DNA of 64,000 nt from an uncultured Muribaculaceae bacterium (GTDB lineage Bacteria; Bacteroidota; Bacteroidia; Bacteroidales; Muribaculaceae): assembly GCA_910585275.1 (NCBI GenBank), contig CAJUCW010000017.1, positions 23,496 to 87,495 of the forward strand, read 5' to 3'. Below are positions 1-10,150 of the stretch, piece by piece; position 1 is the stretch's first letter; each line of letters opens with the position of its first letter. A program made the translations under genes and the position numbers. Under the pieces are notes generated by a model. The model saw only the letters and a program-made list of their open reading frames with translations, was not told the DNA's origin and did no database searches.

Positions 1-1916
1 TCGTGCATGCTTCCCCCCACGGGCATCTTCCCCCGTATGACAAGACACTTCTCCCTCTCTTGAGGCCGCACGTCAGAAACCGCCCTGACATGGTCGGAGA
101 AAAGCCTCATGGTGCCTCCGAGATATGTGGAGAGAGGTTCCTTCAGATTGCGTATGAAGAAGTCGCTGCCGAAGGTGGCGTTATACACCTTATCATACCA
201 CATCAATCCGCGACGTTCTTTAGCCGGAATATATATGTTGTCCTCGTCTCCGAGCTTGTCGGGAAGCGCGAACACAGGGATGCCGAAGATAAGTATAAGC
301 GGCACGATGTAAAGCCACTTACGCTTCTGGGTGAAGCGTATATACCTGCCGTAAAGCCCCATCAGCCGTTCCCCGTACCTTTTCCACTTTCCTTCCGGGC
401 AGGCGACGGCATCTTCCGAATATCCGAGTTTCTCCACAAGCGCAGGAACGAAGAGCAACGCCACAACCAGCGACACCGCCAGGTTGATGATAATTATCCA
501 TGAAAAATCATAAAGGTCTTTGCGGATATGCTCCGGAAGGAAGAAAATGATTACGAGGGAGCCTATGGTAGTGAGGAGCGCGGCGAGTATGGCGAAGAAG
601 GCGTCGCGGTTGCGGCGGTGCAGGTAATGGTCCACCATTACTATCGACGAGTCGATGATGATGCCGAGTGATACCGTTATCCCCGCAAGCGCGAAAGTGT
701 GCAGTCGCAAGTCGAAGATCCAATATACAAGCACTGCTATGAGAATGTTGGCTACAAGCGTGGCGCAGATGATGAAAAGGTATTTCCACCTTCGCCTTAT
801 GAACCAGACGAAGACAAGTAGTATAAGGAGCGACATAAGGCTCCGGCGAACCAGCGTGTTCAGCTCGGATTCGGTCTTTTCTGCAGCGTTGTAGGTGAGC
901 GAGAGAAACACACCCTTCTTCAATCCGGCGCCCAATTCGTCTATGCAGTCGCGTAGGGTGTGCGAAAGCCTTATGAGCGACGCATCGGCATCAGTATATA
1001 TGTTGAGATAGATGGTGCTCAGCCCATTGAGGCGGTAATAGCTCCAGGGAAGCCGGTCTTTGTATTCGTAAGAGGCGAGGTCGCCGAGATACACCACAGT
1101 CCCGTCGATGTTCTTCACAGGCATCCGTTCAAGCGGCTTGTCGAATCGTTCCACATCGAGATAGAGTGCTCTCCTCTCGCCGCGTGCGCCGGGCCTCCCG
1201 GGAGGGGAGACCGTAAGTTCACCCACAATCTCGGAGCGCCCCATAAAACTCCTCACAGCCCCCTCTATGTCATCTACGGTTATACCCGACGCCCGGAGTT
1301 TCAGCGGGTCGTATGAAATCTCCACATATTTCCCGGTTCCGCCCGTTATCTCGATACGCCTCACCCCATCTATCCCCTTCAGAGAGGGCTCCATCTGCTG
1401 ACTCACGTATTCCTTCAGCCGGTCGTCTTTCATCGAGGCGTTAAGCTGATAGGTGAGCAGCAGTTTCTCCTTTTCAACCTTGCCGGATTTTGCCACAACC
1501 TCGCCGCCGGTCAGTTCCGGATAACTTACTTTCTCGGGGAACTTGCGGTATATTTGCCTTAATGCGGAGGCAATCTCAAACTTTGCCGCCGACACATTGG
1601 TCTTGGGTTTCAGTTCTATCACCACCTCCCCTCTCCCGAAATTCGATACCGACGACACACTCTTCACCCCTTTGACAGCCGCTACAACCCCCTCTATGCG
1701 CGAGGTGACGTTCTGCTCGATTACCTTGGGCGACGCGTCGGGCCAACTGAAGACCACCTTCAGCGTCTTCCCTTGTCTGGGACGCGGTTCCGGCTCCACG
1801 TCGAGCAGCGGAATAACAGCGATTCCGGCGACGACGGCTATCACCGCCACAAGGATCATCGTGAACGGCGAAACGGCGCCAACCCGTGCAAGAAAACGGT
1901 TACCTTCATTCTTCAT
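1..1916 (-). CDS. RND-family efflux transporter, C-terminal part beyond window
   Basis: Inner-membrane proton-driven pump subunit. The open frame starts at an ATG at 1916 and runs without a stop to the window edge, giving about 638 residues. It begins with a short cytoplasmic stretch and a first transmembrane helix, followed by a periplasmic porter region (RIEGVVAAVKGVKSV, then PxLxGIDGVRRIEITG) and a run of membrane helices near residues 345-480. The TM4-type motif GIIIDSSIVMVDH carries the Asp expected for proton relay. Its start overlaps the 3' end of the upstream RND gene by 11 bp, so the two are probably translationally coupled and may form a two-permease pump, as MdtB/MdtC do. The substrate cannot be read from the sequence. 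Confidence 0.88.
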   Translation of the reverse strand, partial: MKNEGNRFLARVGAVSPFTMILVAVIAVVAGIAVIPLLDVEPEPRPRQGKTLKVVFSWPDASPKVIEQNVTSRIEGVVAAVKGVKSVSSVSNFGRGEVVIELKPKTNVSAAKFEIASALRQIYRKFPEKVSYPELTGGEVVAKSGKVEKEKLLLTYQLNASMKDDRLKEYVSQQMEPSLKGIDGVRRIEITGGTGKYVEISYDPLKLRASGITVDDIEGAVRSFMGRSEIVGELTVSPPGRPGARGERRALYLDVERFDKPLERMPVKNIDGTVVYLGDLASYEYKDRLPWSYYRLNGLSTIYLNIYTDADASLIRLSHTLRDCIDELGAGLKKGVFLSLTYNAAEKTESELNTLVRRSLMSLLILLVFVWFIRRRWKYLFIICATLVANILIAVLVYWIFDLRLHTFALAGITVSLGIIIDSSIVMVDHYLHRRNRDAFFAILAALLTTIGSLVIIFFLPEHIRKDLYDFSWIIIINLAVSLVVALLFVPALVEKLGYSEDAVACPEGKWKRYGERLMGLYGRYIRFTQKRKWLYIVPLILIFGIPVFALPDKLGDEDNIYIPAKERRGLMWYDKVYNATFGSDFFIRNLKEPLSTYLGGTMRLFSDHVRAVSDVRPQEREKCLVIRGKMPVGGSMH

Positions 1917-4900
1917 GACCTTGTTTATTTAAGGAGAGACCGCTTACGGTTTTAGCGCAGGGGCGGCGTTTATAGATAAGATAGTAAATCAGCGGTACCA
2001 TGAAGAGGCTGACAGCCGTGCCGACGGTCATTCCCGTGACGAGCGTCAGCGACAAAGGGTACTGGAGGGCCGACCCCATATCGCCCTTATCGAGAAACGG
2101 CAGGAGGGCAAGAATTGTGGTCAGCGACGTCATAAGAATCGGACGGAGGCGTCTGCGCCCCGCCTCCGTGACGGCGGCATGCAGCGGCATGCCGGAGCGT
2201 CGCAGGCGGTTGATAGTGTCCACTTTCAATATGGAGTCGTTGATGATGATGCCTGACATCACTACGAGCCCAGTCATAGACATGACATTGAGGGTCTCCC
2301 CCGTAAGCCACAACACCGCCAACACCACACACACGTCGATAACCATCTCGAAAAGAATGATAAGCGGCTGAATGATGCTCTCGAACTGGGCCGCAAGGAT
2401 AAAATATAGAAGCGCTAGCGACACCGCCAATACTATCGCCAATTCGGCAACGAGGCTTCGTGCGCCGAAATAGCCGCCGGAGTATGACACCGCGTATTCC
2501 GGATGCCTCTTCACAAACCCGTCGGCATACGCCATCATCTCGCGCACATTCCCCCCGTCGGCATCTATCCCGATCGGGTAAAAATCGCCCGTCCCTGCGG
2601 CATGGAGCCTCTTGTAATCTTCGCGGCGCTCAGACTTCAGCAGCAACGACAGCGGGATATCCACACCTTGGTTGTTCTTCACAGAACCGCCCATCACGCT
2701 TACGTCATCATTGCCGGACGCTGCCACCATCACGGGTATGGAATTCGACCCCTCGCTGATTTCAAACACCTTGTTCTTATGCACCGCCTCTCGCAGATGA
2801 GCGTAAAGGCTGCGGTAGCCCACACCATGGAAAGCCAGTTGTTCCATATCGGCAAGATACTGTATGTTTTCCTCTGTCACAACCGGGCGCACATAGATTT
2901 CAGGGAATCTTTCCCGGAGCGAATCGACGAAGGCACGACTTTTCGCCACCTCCGGACGCACGCCGTCAGCGGTCTGCAAACGGATTTCAAGGTCGTTGTC
3001 TCCCGTATCGAACACCATCTCGTAGAGATTGCCCGATGGCTCGAACTCCACCCCCGCTTCGGGATAGTCACGCGCCACCACTTCCCCGATACGGTCCTTG
3101 ACAGCCTCCATCGCCTTAGGGTCGCGGCATTTCACGTATATCACAGACTCCGAAGCGGTGAGCTCCTTGGTGTGAGGAAGCAGGAACTGCTGCACTCCGG
3201 CCATCGCCGTAGTGTGTTCAACTGAATCGCCGAGAGCTGCGAGCAGTTCCGACATGCGCCTGTCGTTCTCCGCCACGGTGATTCCGGCGTTCCAGTCTAT
3301 AGTCACGAGTGTGTCTTCCGGAGGTATATAGGGCATGCGCTCCTTCTCGATTTCGACAAAAAACCATGCCGAGAGGGGGATGCAGGCAAAGCAAACCGTA
3401 ATGCAGGCAACGGGGTGGCGGAATATGAACGAATGGATTCGGTCGTAGAGTCTCATTACGGTAGAGCCGGACCGGTCAGATTTGTCCGCCAAGTCCGATT
3501 CTGCCGGTTTTTTCTTATTGAGAAGGAAATAAAAGACCGGAATTACAAGCACCGACACGAGCAGGCTCGAGAAAAGGGCTATCGTCACAGCCATGGCCTG
3601 GTCATAGAAGAGGGCTCCCGCCACTCCGCTCAGGAAGATGAGAGGTATAAACACCGAGCAAGTGGTCAGCACGCTGCTGAGCATCGGGGTAAACACTTCC
3701 TTCGTGCCCTCTGCCACAGCGTCAGAAAGCGTGCACCCTGACAACTGCCGCCTGCGGATGTTGTCAATCACGATTATGGAATTATCAACCATCATACCGA
3801 CACCGAGGATAAGCCCAGATAGCGAAATGACGTTGATTGATATGTGGAATAGATGGAAGCAGAGGAAGGTTATGAGCAGTGACACCGGTATGGTGACGAT
3901 TATGAGCACAGTAGGACGCCAATCGCGCATGAAGAGGAAAAGCACGAGGCAGGCGAGCACGCCACCGAAAAGCAGATTTGTCTCCAGATTGTCTATCGAA
4001 TAGGAAAGTAGCGTGGTCTGGTCGCGTGTCAGCCGGAAGTCGATTTCCGGATAATCCTCCGTGAAGTCTGCAAGGAGATTCCCCATAGACTCCCTGAGGT
4101 CGTCCATCTGCGCGTCGTTCTGCTTCACCACGGCAAGGGTCACAGCGTTGCGCCCGTCGCTGCGTACCATCCCGTCGCGTTCCACCCCTCTCTCCGTGAT
4201 GTTGCAGATTTCTCCGAGAGTCACCAGACGACCCTCGTGGTTTATACATATATCCTCGATATCTTTCTTGGCGAGCAGCTGCGAATCGAAGTGTATGTTG
4301 TAGCGGTATATGCCGTCGGCGATGCAGAGGGAACCGAGGGTTAGGTTGTTGTCGGCTATGGCCCTTTCGATATCTTGCGCAGTAAGCCCCATGGCGTTCA
4401 TCCTCGCAGGGTCGGGCATGCACTCTATGACGGTTCCGGCGATGCCGCTTACATCTACCATTGCCGTCTGAGGCAACTGCTCTATGCGTTTCGCCACCAC
4501 GTCTCGGGCAAAGCGTCCGAGCTCCGCGAACCGGATTCCGCCGTCGGGCGCCACGCCCTCCTCCTTAAACGACATGTCGATATAGAACGCGGGAATGTCC
4601 ATTGCGCTCGCTTTCATAACTTTCGGACGCTCTACCCCTTCGGGAAGGAAACGCATTGCTCGGTCAACCTTCTCGTTCACCTCTATGAAGATTACGTCCA
4701 TGTCGCTGCCGGGCTCGAACACAAGGCGGATGGAGCCTACGTCCATGCGGCTTTCCGAATGCATCTCCTTCAGGCCGGCCACCTGAAGCAACTGCTGACG
4801 CAGGGGTCGAGTGGCGTTGTTCTCCACCTCCCTGGCCGACGAACCGGGGAAGATGACCTGGACAGTGATTTGCGGCACGTCGATGTCGGGCATGAGCGAC

Positions 4901-4995
4901 ACCGGTATATATCCAAGCGACAGAATGCCGATGACCGTTATGGCCAACAGGCACATGCTGACTCCGATCGGGCGATGGATGAGGGCTTTAAGCAT
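1906..4995 (-). CDS. RND-family efflux transporter permease
   Basis: Full-length RND permease of 1029 residues, the usual size for AcrB/CzcA/Mdt-type pumps. The N terminus (KALIHRPIGVSM) is followed by TM1 and a periplasmic porter domain. A TM4 motif GVGMMVDNSIIVIDN supplies a membrane Asp typical of proton-coupled RND proteins. A second periplasmic domain follows, then the closing helix bundle with GIIINDSILKVDTINR, the internal-repeat counterpart of the TM4 segment. It should sit in the inner membrane and export substrates through the fusion protein and TolC-like channel encoded just upstream. The fusion-protein gene ends 12 bp before its start; the next RND gene overlaps its stop. Drug versus metal specificity is not decidable; the single acidic position recalls the CzcA/CusA branch only weakly. 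Confidence 0.93.
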   Translation of the reverse strand: MLKALIHRPIGVSMCLLAITVIGILSLGYIPVSLMPDIDVPQITVQVIFPGSSAREVENNATRPLRQQLLQVAGLKEMHSESRMDVGSIRLVFEPGSDMDVIFIEVNEKVDRAMRFLPEGVERPKVMKASAMDIPAFYIDMSFKEEGVAPDGGIRFAELGRFARDVVAKRIEQLPQTAMVDVSGIAGTVIECMPDPARMNAMGLTAQDIERAIADNNLTLGSLCIADGIYRYNIHFDSQLLAKKDIEDICINHEGRLVTLGEICNITERGVERDGMVRSDGRNAVTLAVVKQNDAQMDDLRESMGNLLADFTEDYPEIDFRLTRDQTTLLSYSIDNLETNLLFGGVLACLVLFLFMRDWRPTVLIIVTIPVSLLITFLCFHLFHISINVISLSGLILGVGMMVDNSIIVIDNIRRRQLSGCTLSDAVAEGTKEVFTPMLSSVLTTCSVFIPLIFLSGVAGALFYDQAMAVTIALFSSLLVSVLVIPVFYFLLNKKKPAESDLADKSDRSGSTVMRLYDRIHSFIFRHPVACITVCFACIPLSAWFFVEIEKERMPYIPPEDTLVTIDWNAGITVAENDRRMSELLAALGDSVEHTTAMAGVQQFLLPHTKELTASESVIYVKCRDPKAMEAVKDRIGEVVARDYPEAGVEFEPSGNLYEMVFDTGDNDLEIRLQTADGVRPEVAKSRAFVDSLRERFPEIYVRPVVTEENIQYLADMEQLAFHGVGYRSLYAHLREAVHKNKVFEISEGSNSIPVMVAASGNDDVSVMGGSVKNNQGVDIPLSLLLKSERREDYKRLHAAGTGDFYPIGIDADGGNVREMMAYADGFVKRHPEYAVSYSGGYFGARSLVAELAIVLAVSLALLYFILAAQFESIIQPLIILFEMVIDVCVVLAVLWLTGETLNVMSMTGLVVMSGIIINDSILKVDTINRLRRSGMPLHAAVTEAGRRRLRPILMTSLTTILALLPFLDKGDMGSALQYPLSLTLVTGMTVGTAVSLFMVPLIYYLIYKRRPCAKTVSGLSLNKQGHEE

Positions 4996-5007
4996 TTGTC
5001 ATGTTTT

Positions 5008-6069
5008 TTATCGCGGTTTCACTTCTGTTCCGTCGGCAAGGTTGAGATTGCCGGAGGTGATGACTATGTCGCCCTCCTCTATGGAAGTTTCCTTGCGCTT
5101 ACAGCCGGTGATGGCAAAAGAGTTGATGTTGGAATGCACAACGTCAACGTAAGTCCAGACGGCGCGTCCGTCGCGATAACGGAAGATGACGTGGTAGCCG
5201 TCACGCTCCACCACTGCATCTTTCGGCACGACAAACATGTCGCCCACGTTCTCCTCGACGGTGACACGCACGTTCATGCCGTCGATAAGCGACGCATCTC
5301 TTCCCGACAGCTGGGCCTTGACCTTCACAAGCCCTTTCTCATCGACCTGCGGGTTTATCCCGGTCACGGTCCCCCCCAACACCTTGTCTTCAGCCACGAA
5401 CGGCGACACGTTCACCTTCCTACCCTTCCTCATGCTGCCGAGTTCCGCCTCAAGCACCTTGAATTCCACCTCAAATTGCGAGTCGTCGATAAGCGTGCAT
5501 ATTTTGTCACTCTTCTGGTGTGTCTTGGCGTCAAGGTTGGCTATTGTGCCGGCAAACGGGGCACGGAGGTCGCAATCGGTGAGTTGCCGCTTCGCCTCCT
5601 CAAGCTGGAAAGAGGCTGCGTAATAGCCCGAAGTTACCTCGGCACGTTTCATCACCTCCGCCGGCACCCCCTTCATATCGGCATCGTAGCCGAGACCTAT
5701 GAGCTTGTCGGTGAGATCCACTTTAGCGCGGTATAGGTCGTGTTGCGCCTTTTCCACTTCCCGCACCCGCTGCTCACGGTCGAGTGTGGCTATCAGCTGT
5801 CCCTTCGCCACGTGCTGCCCCTCCTTCACATGGATCTGCAACGTCACCCCGTCGGAAGCGAAGCGGAGGTCGCTCTTATCGCGTGCCGACAGGCGTCCGT
5901 TGCACACCACCTGCTTCTGGAAAGGCATCACTTCGAGACGCATGGTGTCAACGTATGTCTCCGACATCTGCCGACGCAGCAGGCTGTCGTCGTCTTTTTT
6001 CTCTTCCGGTTTGCCGCATGCCGTCAAAAGGGCCAACGGAATAACCGCCGCAATAAGGATTCTTTTCAT
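5008..6069 (-). CDS. Efflux RND periplasmic adaptor (membrane fusion lipoprotein)
   Basis: Periplasmic adaptor linking the RND pump to the outer-membrane channel. I chose the ATG at 6069 because it is followed by a lipoprotein signal (KRILIAAVIPLALLTACG, lipid-accepting Cys18) and because it overlaps the stop of the TolC-like gene in an ATGA arrangement. The longer open frame upstream has no signal peptide. Features of the HlyD/AcrA family are visible: a biotinyl-lipoyl-like segment (GVTLQIHVKEGQHVAKGQLIATLD), an alpha-helical hairpin near residues 90-150, the second lipoyl half (LRAPFAGTIANLDAKTHQ) and beta-barrel/membrane-proximal domains towards GNLNLADGTEVKPR. It is 353 residues long, typical of the family. 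Confidence 0.93.
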   Translation of the reverse strand: MKRILIAAVIPLALLTACGKPEEKKDDDSLLRRQMSETYVDTMRLEVMPFQKQVVCNGRLSARDKSDLRFASDGVTLQIHVKEGQHVAKGQLIATLDREQRVREVEKAQHDLYRAKVDLTDKLIGLGYDADMKGVPAEVMKRAEVTSGYYAASFQLEEAKRQLTDCDLRAPFAGTIANLDAKTHQKSDKICTLIDDSQFEVEFKVLEAELGSMRKGRKVNVSPFVAEDKVLGGTVTGINPQVDEKGLVKVKAQLSGRDASLIDGMNVRVTVEENVGDMFVVPKDAVVERDGYHVIFRYRDGRAVWTYVDVVHSNINSFAITGCKRKETSIEEGDIVITSGNLNLADGTEVKPR

Positions 6070-7559
6070 TTCTGTGAGTTTATAAGTGTGTCGAAATCGG
6101 CACTTATGTCGCGACTGTTGAGCCAGTCGTAGAGAGTGGTCCGCCGGAGCGAGTAATATGTGCTCCAGCAGCTTTGGAGGAGGCGCATATACTGTGTGCG
6201 TGCGTTTTCTGCCTCCTGCCACGCTGTATTGAGGTCAGTCACCGTTACCGACCCTGCCTCGAAACGCCGCCTGGTAATCTCGTAGCGTTCCACGGCTATG
6301 TCGTATGCCCGCATTGCCTTGTGGCATTGTGCCGTATGTATGTTGAAACTGTTGACGTTGCTTGTCATATCTTGTATATATTCCTCCTGTAGCTGCTCGT
6401 TTCTCACGAGAGTGGCCTCCAGGTCGGCCTTCGCCATCTTTACGCGCCCTTTGCCCACACCCCAGTCGAATAGTGGGAGCGACAGCCGCAGTCCCACTAT
6501 TTCATTGTCCTGCAACCCGGAATATGCGCCTCTCAGCGTGTGACCGGTCTTGTTTAGCCCGACCTCCCCGTAAAGTTCCAGGCTTATCCCCTGCCGCCCC
6601 TTGGCCTGCGCCACCCCCTGCTCCGACTGCAGCACGTCGAGCCGGCGCTGCATCGCATGCGATGAATTGTTGACGGCACGGTCTATCACGTCGGTAAGGC
6701 TGAGGGACGCATCCGGCATGGAATAAGGGGCCACAAGTTCGATGTCGATCCCTACGGGAAGGCGCAGATAAGACGTAAGTGCAAACATACGGTTGTCGAG
6801 GGTCAGCCGTGTATTGTCGGCTTCAAGTTCGCCGTTTATCACCGAGAGTTCGAGCTGAAGGAGCTCGCTCTTCGTTATCGTGCCTATCTCCAGCCGCTTT
6901 CGGGCAATCTCATAGAGTGCCTTGCGGTCGGCAAGGTTGCTCTGCGCCTGCCGGCAGTCTGACTGCGAGGAAAGGACATTGAAAAAAAGGTCAACCACGT
7001 TTACGCCAATTTCTTCGATGGCTTCGAGATAAGTGCGCTTCGCAAGCTCGTATCTCAATGGTTCCGTCTTCTTCATCCATTTGAGGCTGTTGTAGGAGAA
7101 GAGGGGCTGCGTATAGCTCAGCCTGATGGGGCGGCTGTTGTAGAGCACGTTGTCGTAGCTGAACTGGTCGAGACGGTAAAGATATGACTGGAGCGACACT
7201 TTTCCGCCGAGGGGGGCTATATTCTGGTCAACCGACAGCATGAGGTTGTTCGACAGGGTGTTGTTCTCTACATAGCGTATCTGTCCGTCTTCATAGTTGC
7301 GGGTCTCCACCATCGACCGGTTAAACTCCATAAGCCCTCCCGAGAGGTTGACAGAGGGCAACATTTCGGCGCGGTAAGAGCGGTAGCTCCAATAACGGCT
7401 CATAAGATTGAGCCGTGCCACGGTCGCACTGAAAGAATTGGCCTGCGCTATTTCGATGGCGTCGGCAAGGGTGAGTGTATTCTTCCCCTTGCCGATGGCG
7501 GCAAAAGGGACCAGCGTCAAAAACGTAAAAAAAATGATTGTCCGTAGTCTCATTTTCAT
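6066..7559 (-). CDS. TolC-like outer membrane efflux protein
   Basis: Outer-membrane factor of the tripartite pump and first gene of the operon. The 497-residue product has an N-terminal signal peptide (MKMRLRTIIFFTFLTLVPFAAIG). It then shows two related halves typical of the OEP family: TLADAIEIAQANS near the N terminus and SLTDVIDRAVNNSSHAMQRRLDV in the second half, plus long amphipathic alpha-barrel helices (for example ERYEITRRRFEAGSVTVTDL). The stop overlaps the start of the fusion-protein gene (ATGA), implying coupled translation. No clear promoter motif was found in the 70 bp upstream, which contain two close copies of the 11-mer atcacctccct. Confidence 0.92.
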   Translation of the reverse strand: MKMRLRTIIFFTFLTLVPFAAIGKGKNTLTLADAIEIAQANSFSATVARLNLMSRYWSYRSYRAEMLPSVNLSGGLMEFNRSMVETRNYEDGQIRYVENNTLSNNLMLSVDQNIAPLGGKVSLQSYLYRLDQFSYDNVLYNSRPIRLSYTQPLFSYNSLKWMKKTEPLRYELAKRTYLEAIEEIGVNVVDLFFNVLSSQSDCRQAQSNLADRKALYEIARKRLEIGTITKSELLQLELSVINGELEADNTRLTLDNRMFALTSYLRLPVGIDIELVAPYSMPDASLSLTDVIDRAVNNSSHAMQRRLDVLQSEQGVAQAKGRQGISLELYGEVGLNKTGHTLRGAYSGLQDNEIVGLRLSLPLFDWGVGKGRVKMAKADLEATLVRNEQLQEEYIQDMTSNVNSFNIHTAQCHKAMRAYDIAVERYEITRRRFEAGSVTVTDLNTAWQEAENARTQYMRLLQSCWSTYYSLRRTTLYDWLNSRDISADFDTLINSQK

Positions 7560-7630
7560 GAAGTTAATATTATTTTATCACCTCCCTTGATATTTTTTAA
7601 TCACCTCCCTTGCCTCCTTTTTCATCTCTG

Positions 7631-8098
7631 CTACTGCCGGTGACGGTAAATCAGTTGCGAATACCCCATGCAAGCCTCGACAAAAGCGAAAACCGCCAAT
7701 AACAAGGCAACCGCCTCACACTTTATACCCGAAGAAGAAAACAGTATTCTAAAAGAAGCATAAAGCATCAGCATCAGCGTGGCCTTCGCGGCAAAGCCCC
7801 CTGCCGGATATGCGGCGTCGAGCCACAATCTGCACATAGAATAAAGATACCAGCCCGCGACAATCAAGTCAGCCGGCGAACCCTTCACCCCTATCCTCCT
7901 CTTGAAGGATATGGCAAAACCCGAAACGGCTATCGCAGGAATAACAAAACATAGATATTCCTCCGCTACCGAACAACCGGTCACCGCCGGCCATACCGAC
8001 AAAACCAGCAAACATGCCACGCACGTCATGGCAATCCATGCCGACGGACAGACCAAGTTACCCTCCATTATCGTTTTCTGAATCAATTTCTTCATCAT
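7631..8098 (-). CDS. Small integral membrane protein of unknown function
   Basis: I do not recognise this 155-residue protein. It shows about four hydrophobic segments (near residues 20-40, 45-63, 75-115 and 122-142), separated by short charged loops such as SFKRRIGVKG. Its start overlaps the stop of the signal peptidase gene by 4 bp, so the two are almost certainly co-translated. It is the last gene of the minus-strand propeller/signal-peptidase locus. A helper role for the peptidase or for secreted products of the locus is possible but is only inferred from position. Confidence 0.7.
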   Translation of the reverse strand: MMKKLIQKTIMEGNLVCPSAWIAMTCVACLLVLSVWPAVTGCSVAEEYLCFVIPAIAVSGFAISFKRRIGVKGSPADLIVAGWYLYSMCRLWLDAAYPAGGFAAKATLMLMLYASFRILFSSSGIKCEAVALLLAVFAFVEACMGYSQLIYRHRQ

Positions 8099-8991
8099 AC
8101 AGGCTTTTTCAGAGTTCTTTCCTTACGGTATTTCCCGGTGTGGGGATCAACGGAATACGATATGCGTGAAACAACCCCCACAATATACTCTTCCGGCAAA
8201 AGTCCCCAATATCTGGAATCGTGCGAGTTGCCGACGTTGTCGCCACACATGAAATAATAACCGTGGCTGAATGTGTGGCGGTCGAGCGGCTCGCCGCCCG
8301 CGAAAACCCGGTCTTTTTCCCAGTCGTAGGTGATTGTTTTCCCCGTCTCCCACTCAAGGATTACCCTATAAATGCACCCCTCTTTCGCCGACAGACGGAT
8401 GCAGTCTCCTTTGCGGGGAAGGTAGAGGGGGCCGAAATTCTTTATCGTCCATGGGATGTGGCCGTCATAAGGCATGGTTGAAAACGCTTCGGGCGAGAAA
8501 ATGCTGTCGGGCATATCGGCAAAGCGGTCTTGCATGCTTTTCAAGCCGATTTCCCCTCTATAGTTGTTGTTGTTGAAATGTCCGTTTACTATCGAGACCG
8601 TATCGCCGGGCACTCCGATGCATCGCTTGGCATAGACATGGTTTATCACGAAATTCAGTTTCCCTTCATGGCGCGGAAAATTAAACACCGCTATGTCGTT
8701 GGGCCTCACGCCGCGTCTTCCCCGGGTCCTCAGGCTTTTCAAGTCGGCCCCGTGCATATCGAAATTGAAGTCTGTATAAATCCTTGCCCCCATCACCGTT
8801 TTGTCAACTATAATCCTGTCGCCGGGGAGGAACGTCGGTGTCATCGATTCCGTAGGGGTGATAAACTGGTCGTATAAGAAGATGCGCGTCAAGAGCCATA
8901 ATCCGTAAAAAAGACACACGCCTGCGGCAGTCAAATATAGGCATTTGACTGCTGCGGACGTGGCGGATGCTCCTTTGCGAGCCATATTCAA
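8095..8991 (-). CDS. lepB: Signal peptidase I (S26 family)
   Basis: Membrane-bound serine protease that removes signal peptides. The 298-residue product has one N-terminal transmembrane segment (about residues 17-37). It then shows the S26 boxes in order: PTESMTPTFLPGDRIIVDK with nucleophile Ser49, HVYAKRCIGVPGD with general base Lys122, and the late box CGDNVGNSHDSRYWG. The middle domain is long, as in other Bacteroidetes enzymes. It lies inside a locus of propeller lipoproteins and a MauE/DoxX-like protein, which suggests an accessory peptidase dedicated to that locus rather than the housekeeping copy; that is inference. A 4-bp overlap links it to the downstream membrane-protein gene. Confidence 0.92.
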   Translation of the reverse strand: MNMARKGASATSAAVKCLYLTAAGVCLFYGLWLLTRIFLYDQFITPTESMTPTFLPGDRIIVDKTVMGARIYTDFNFDMHGADLKSLRTRGRRGVRPNDIAVFNFPRHEGKLNFVINHVYAKRCIGVPGDTVSIVNGHFNNNNYRGEIGLKSMQDRFADMPDSIFSPEAFSTMPYDGHIPWTIKNFGPLYLPRKGDCIRLSAKEGCIYRVILEWETGKTITYDWEKDRVFAGGEPLDRHTFSHGYYFMCGDNVGNSHDSRYWGLLPEEYIVGVVSRISYSVDPHTGKYRKERTLKKPV

Positions 8992-9031
8992 AAAGTGAAA
9001 AAAGTAATAAACCCGATGATGTTCTTGAAGC

Positions 9032-10150
9032 CTACACAGAATAGAAAAGGAGAACGGGATTGCCGTTCTTATCCATTGATTGCTGCAAGCTCTTAAGTTT
9101 TTTAAGATTTGCGTCGCAATCGTCAGAAATATTCATGAATTCGAGCATTAAGGGCTGCATGGAGCCTATCAACTTGCCGTCATGAGCCGTCATTATTCCG
9201 ATTAAAGGCAAGGAGGAATAACTCTCCTTCCCTTGCAGGGGGAAACGGAAGCAGGAATTATCCGATTTGTCGATGACCGTACCGTAAAGGTTGCTGCAGA
9301 ATAGAAATATGGAGCGGGGAGTTTCGAATATATCCGTAAACCCGAGGAATACATGGTTCTGCAAGGCATTGGAATAGGTCATTATGGAATAATTGGTTAT
9401 CTTGGAAAGTTCCTCCTCGCTATAAACCTTTTCCGATGTCTTTATGCTATATCTGTATCCGGAAGAAAGGTCGTATATATCCGGGTCGAACGGGAGGACG
9501 TAACTTATGTTGCCGTCATACGCCGTAAAGGGATGCACCCCGACTTTCTCCATGGCGTTGTCGGTCTTGACCGGGGTTTTCGCTATCTCTTCCGTTTTAC
9601 CTTCTTTAAGATTGATTGTCTCGAAGACCGTGTTGCTGTCATTATAATTATAACGACTTGCGAATAACGTGTTTTTATCGATAAAACATCCGTCCTGTAT
9701 GTTGGAAAGAAGGCTTTGGTCAATCTTATCCACCGATAAAAATCGTCCGTCGATGGAAAAGGTGAGCAGCTTGCCGGTATATGAATCGACAATGACAACA
9801 TTTCCTTCGGGGTCGAGCATGAAGGTATCGATTATGGTATATTCGTTTTCCGCGTTACCTTTTACACCATATTGGTGCGAAAACTTTCCGTCGGCGCGGA
9901 ATGCCAATAGACGATTCATATCGCTGACGAGTATCAGGGAGTCGGCAATCTCCATCTTGTTTATCGTGGAAACCGCGCATTCGGGGGTGCATTCCAGCTG
10001 TAAGCAGTGGAATTCCTTTATCAACGATTCAACCTTATTTTCAGACACCTTCTCGTCATATCCGCTGACCGACACACAATTCTTGGAGGAATCGGTAGCA
10101 CATGAAGCTATCAGGAAAGAAATCACTGCGGTCAATAATATTTTTTTCAT
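9032..10150 (-). CDS. 6-bladed beta-propeller lipoprotein
   Basis: Probable surface or periplasmic lipoprotein of the Bacteroidetes 6-bladed beta-propeller family. I place the start at 10150, giving KKILLTAVISFLIASC, a good lipoprotein signal. The 14 codons before it (MHGGHCKCKL...) read through a duplication junction. After the signal, the family entry motif appears as LQLECTPECAVSTINKMEI, followed by propeller strands with the characteristic LLAFRADGKFSHQYGVKGNAENEY turn. It is 372 residues, one propeller long, and has no catalytic motif. It lies downstream of the duplicated propeller genes, with a different sequence but the same fold family. The ligand is unknown. Confidence 0.82.
   Translation of the reverse strand: MKKILLTAVISFLIASCATDSSKNCVSVSGYDEKVSENKVESLIKEFHCLQLECTPECAVSTINKMEIADSLILVSDMNRLLAFRADGKFSHQYGVKGNAENEYTIIDTFMLDPEGNVVIVDSYTGKLLTFSIDGRFLSVDKIDQSLLSNIQDGCFIDKNTLFASRYNYNDSNTVFETINLKEGKTEEIAKTPVKTDNAMEKVGVHPFTAYDGNISYVLPFDPDIYDLSSGYRYSIKTSEKVYSEEELSKITNYSIMTYSNALQNHVFLGFTDIFETPRSIFLFCSNLYGTVIDKSDNSCFRFPLQGKESYSSLPLIGIMTAHDGKLIGSMQPLMLEFMNISDDCDANLKKLKSLQQSMDKNGNPVLLFYSV

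Noticed and set aside
1..1916. Many short plus-strand frames over the RND genes
   Set aside because: They are antisense shadows of a continuous minus-strand RND frame and show no family features.
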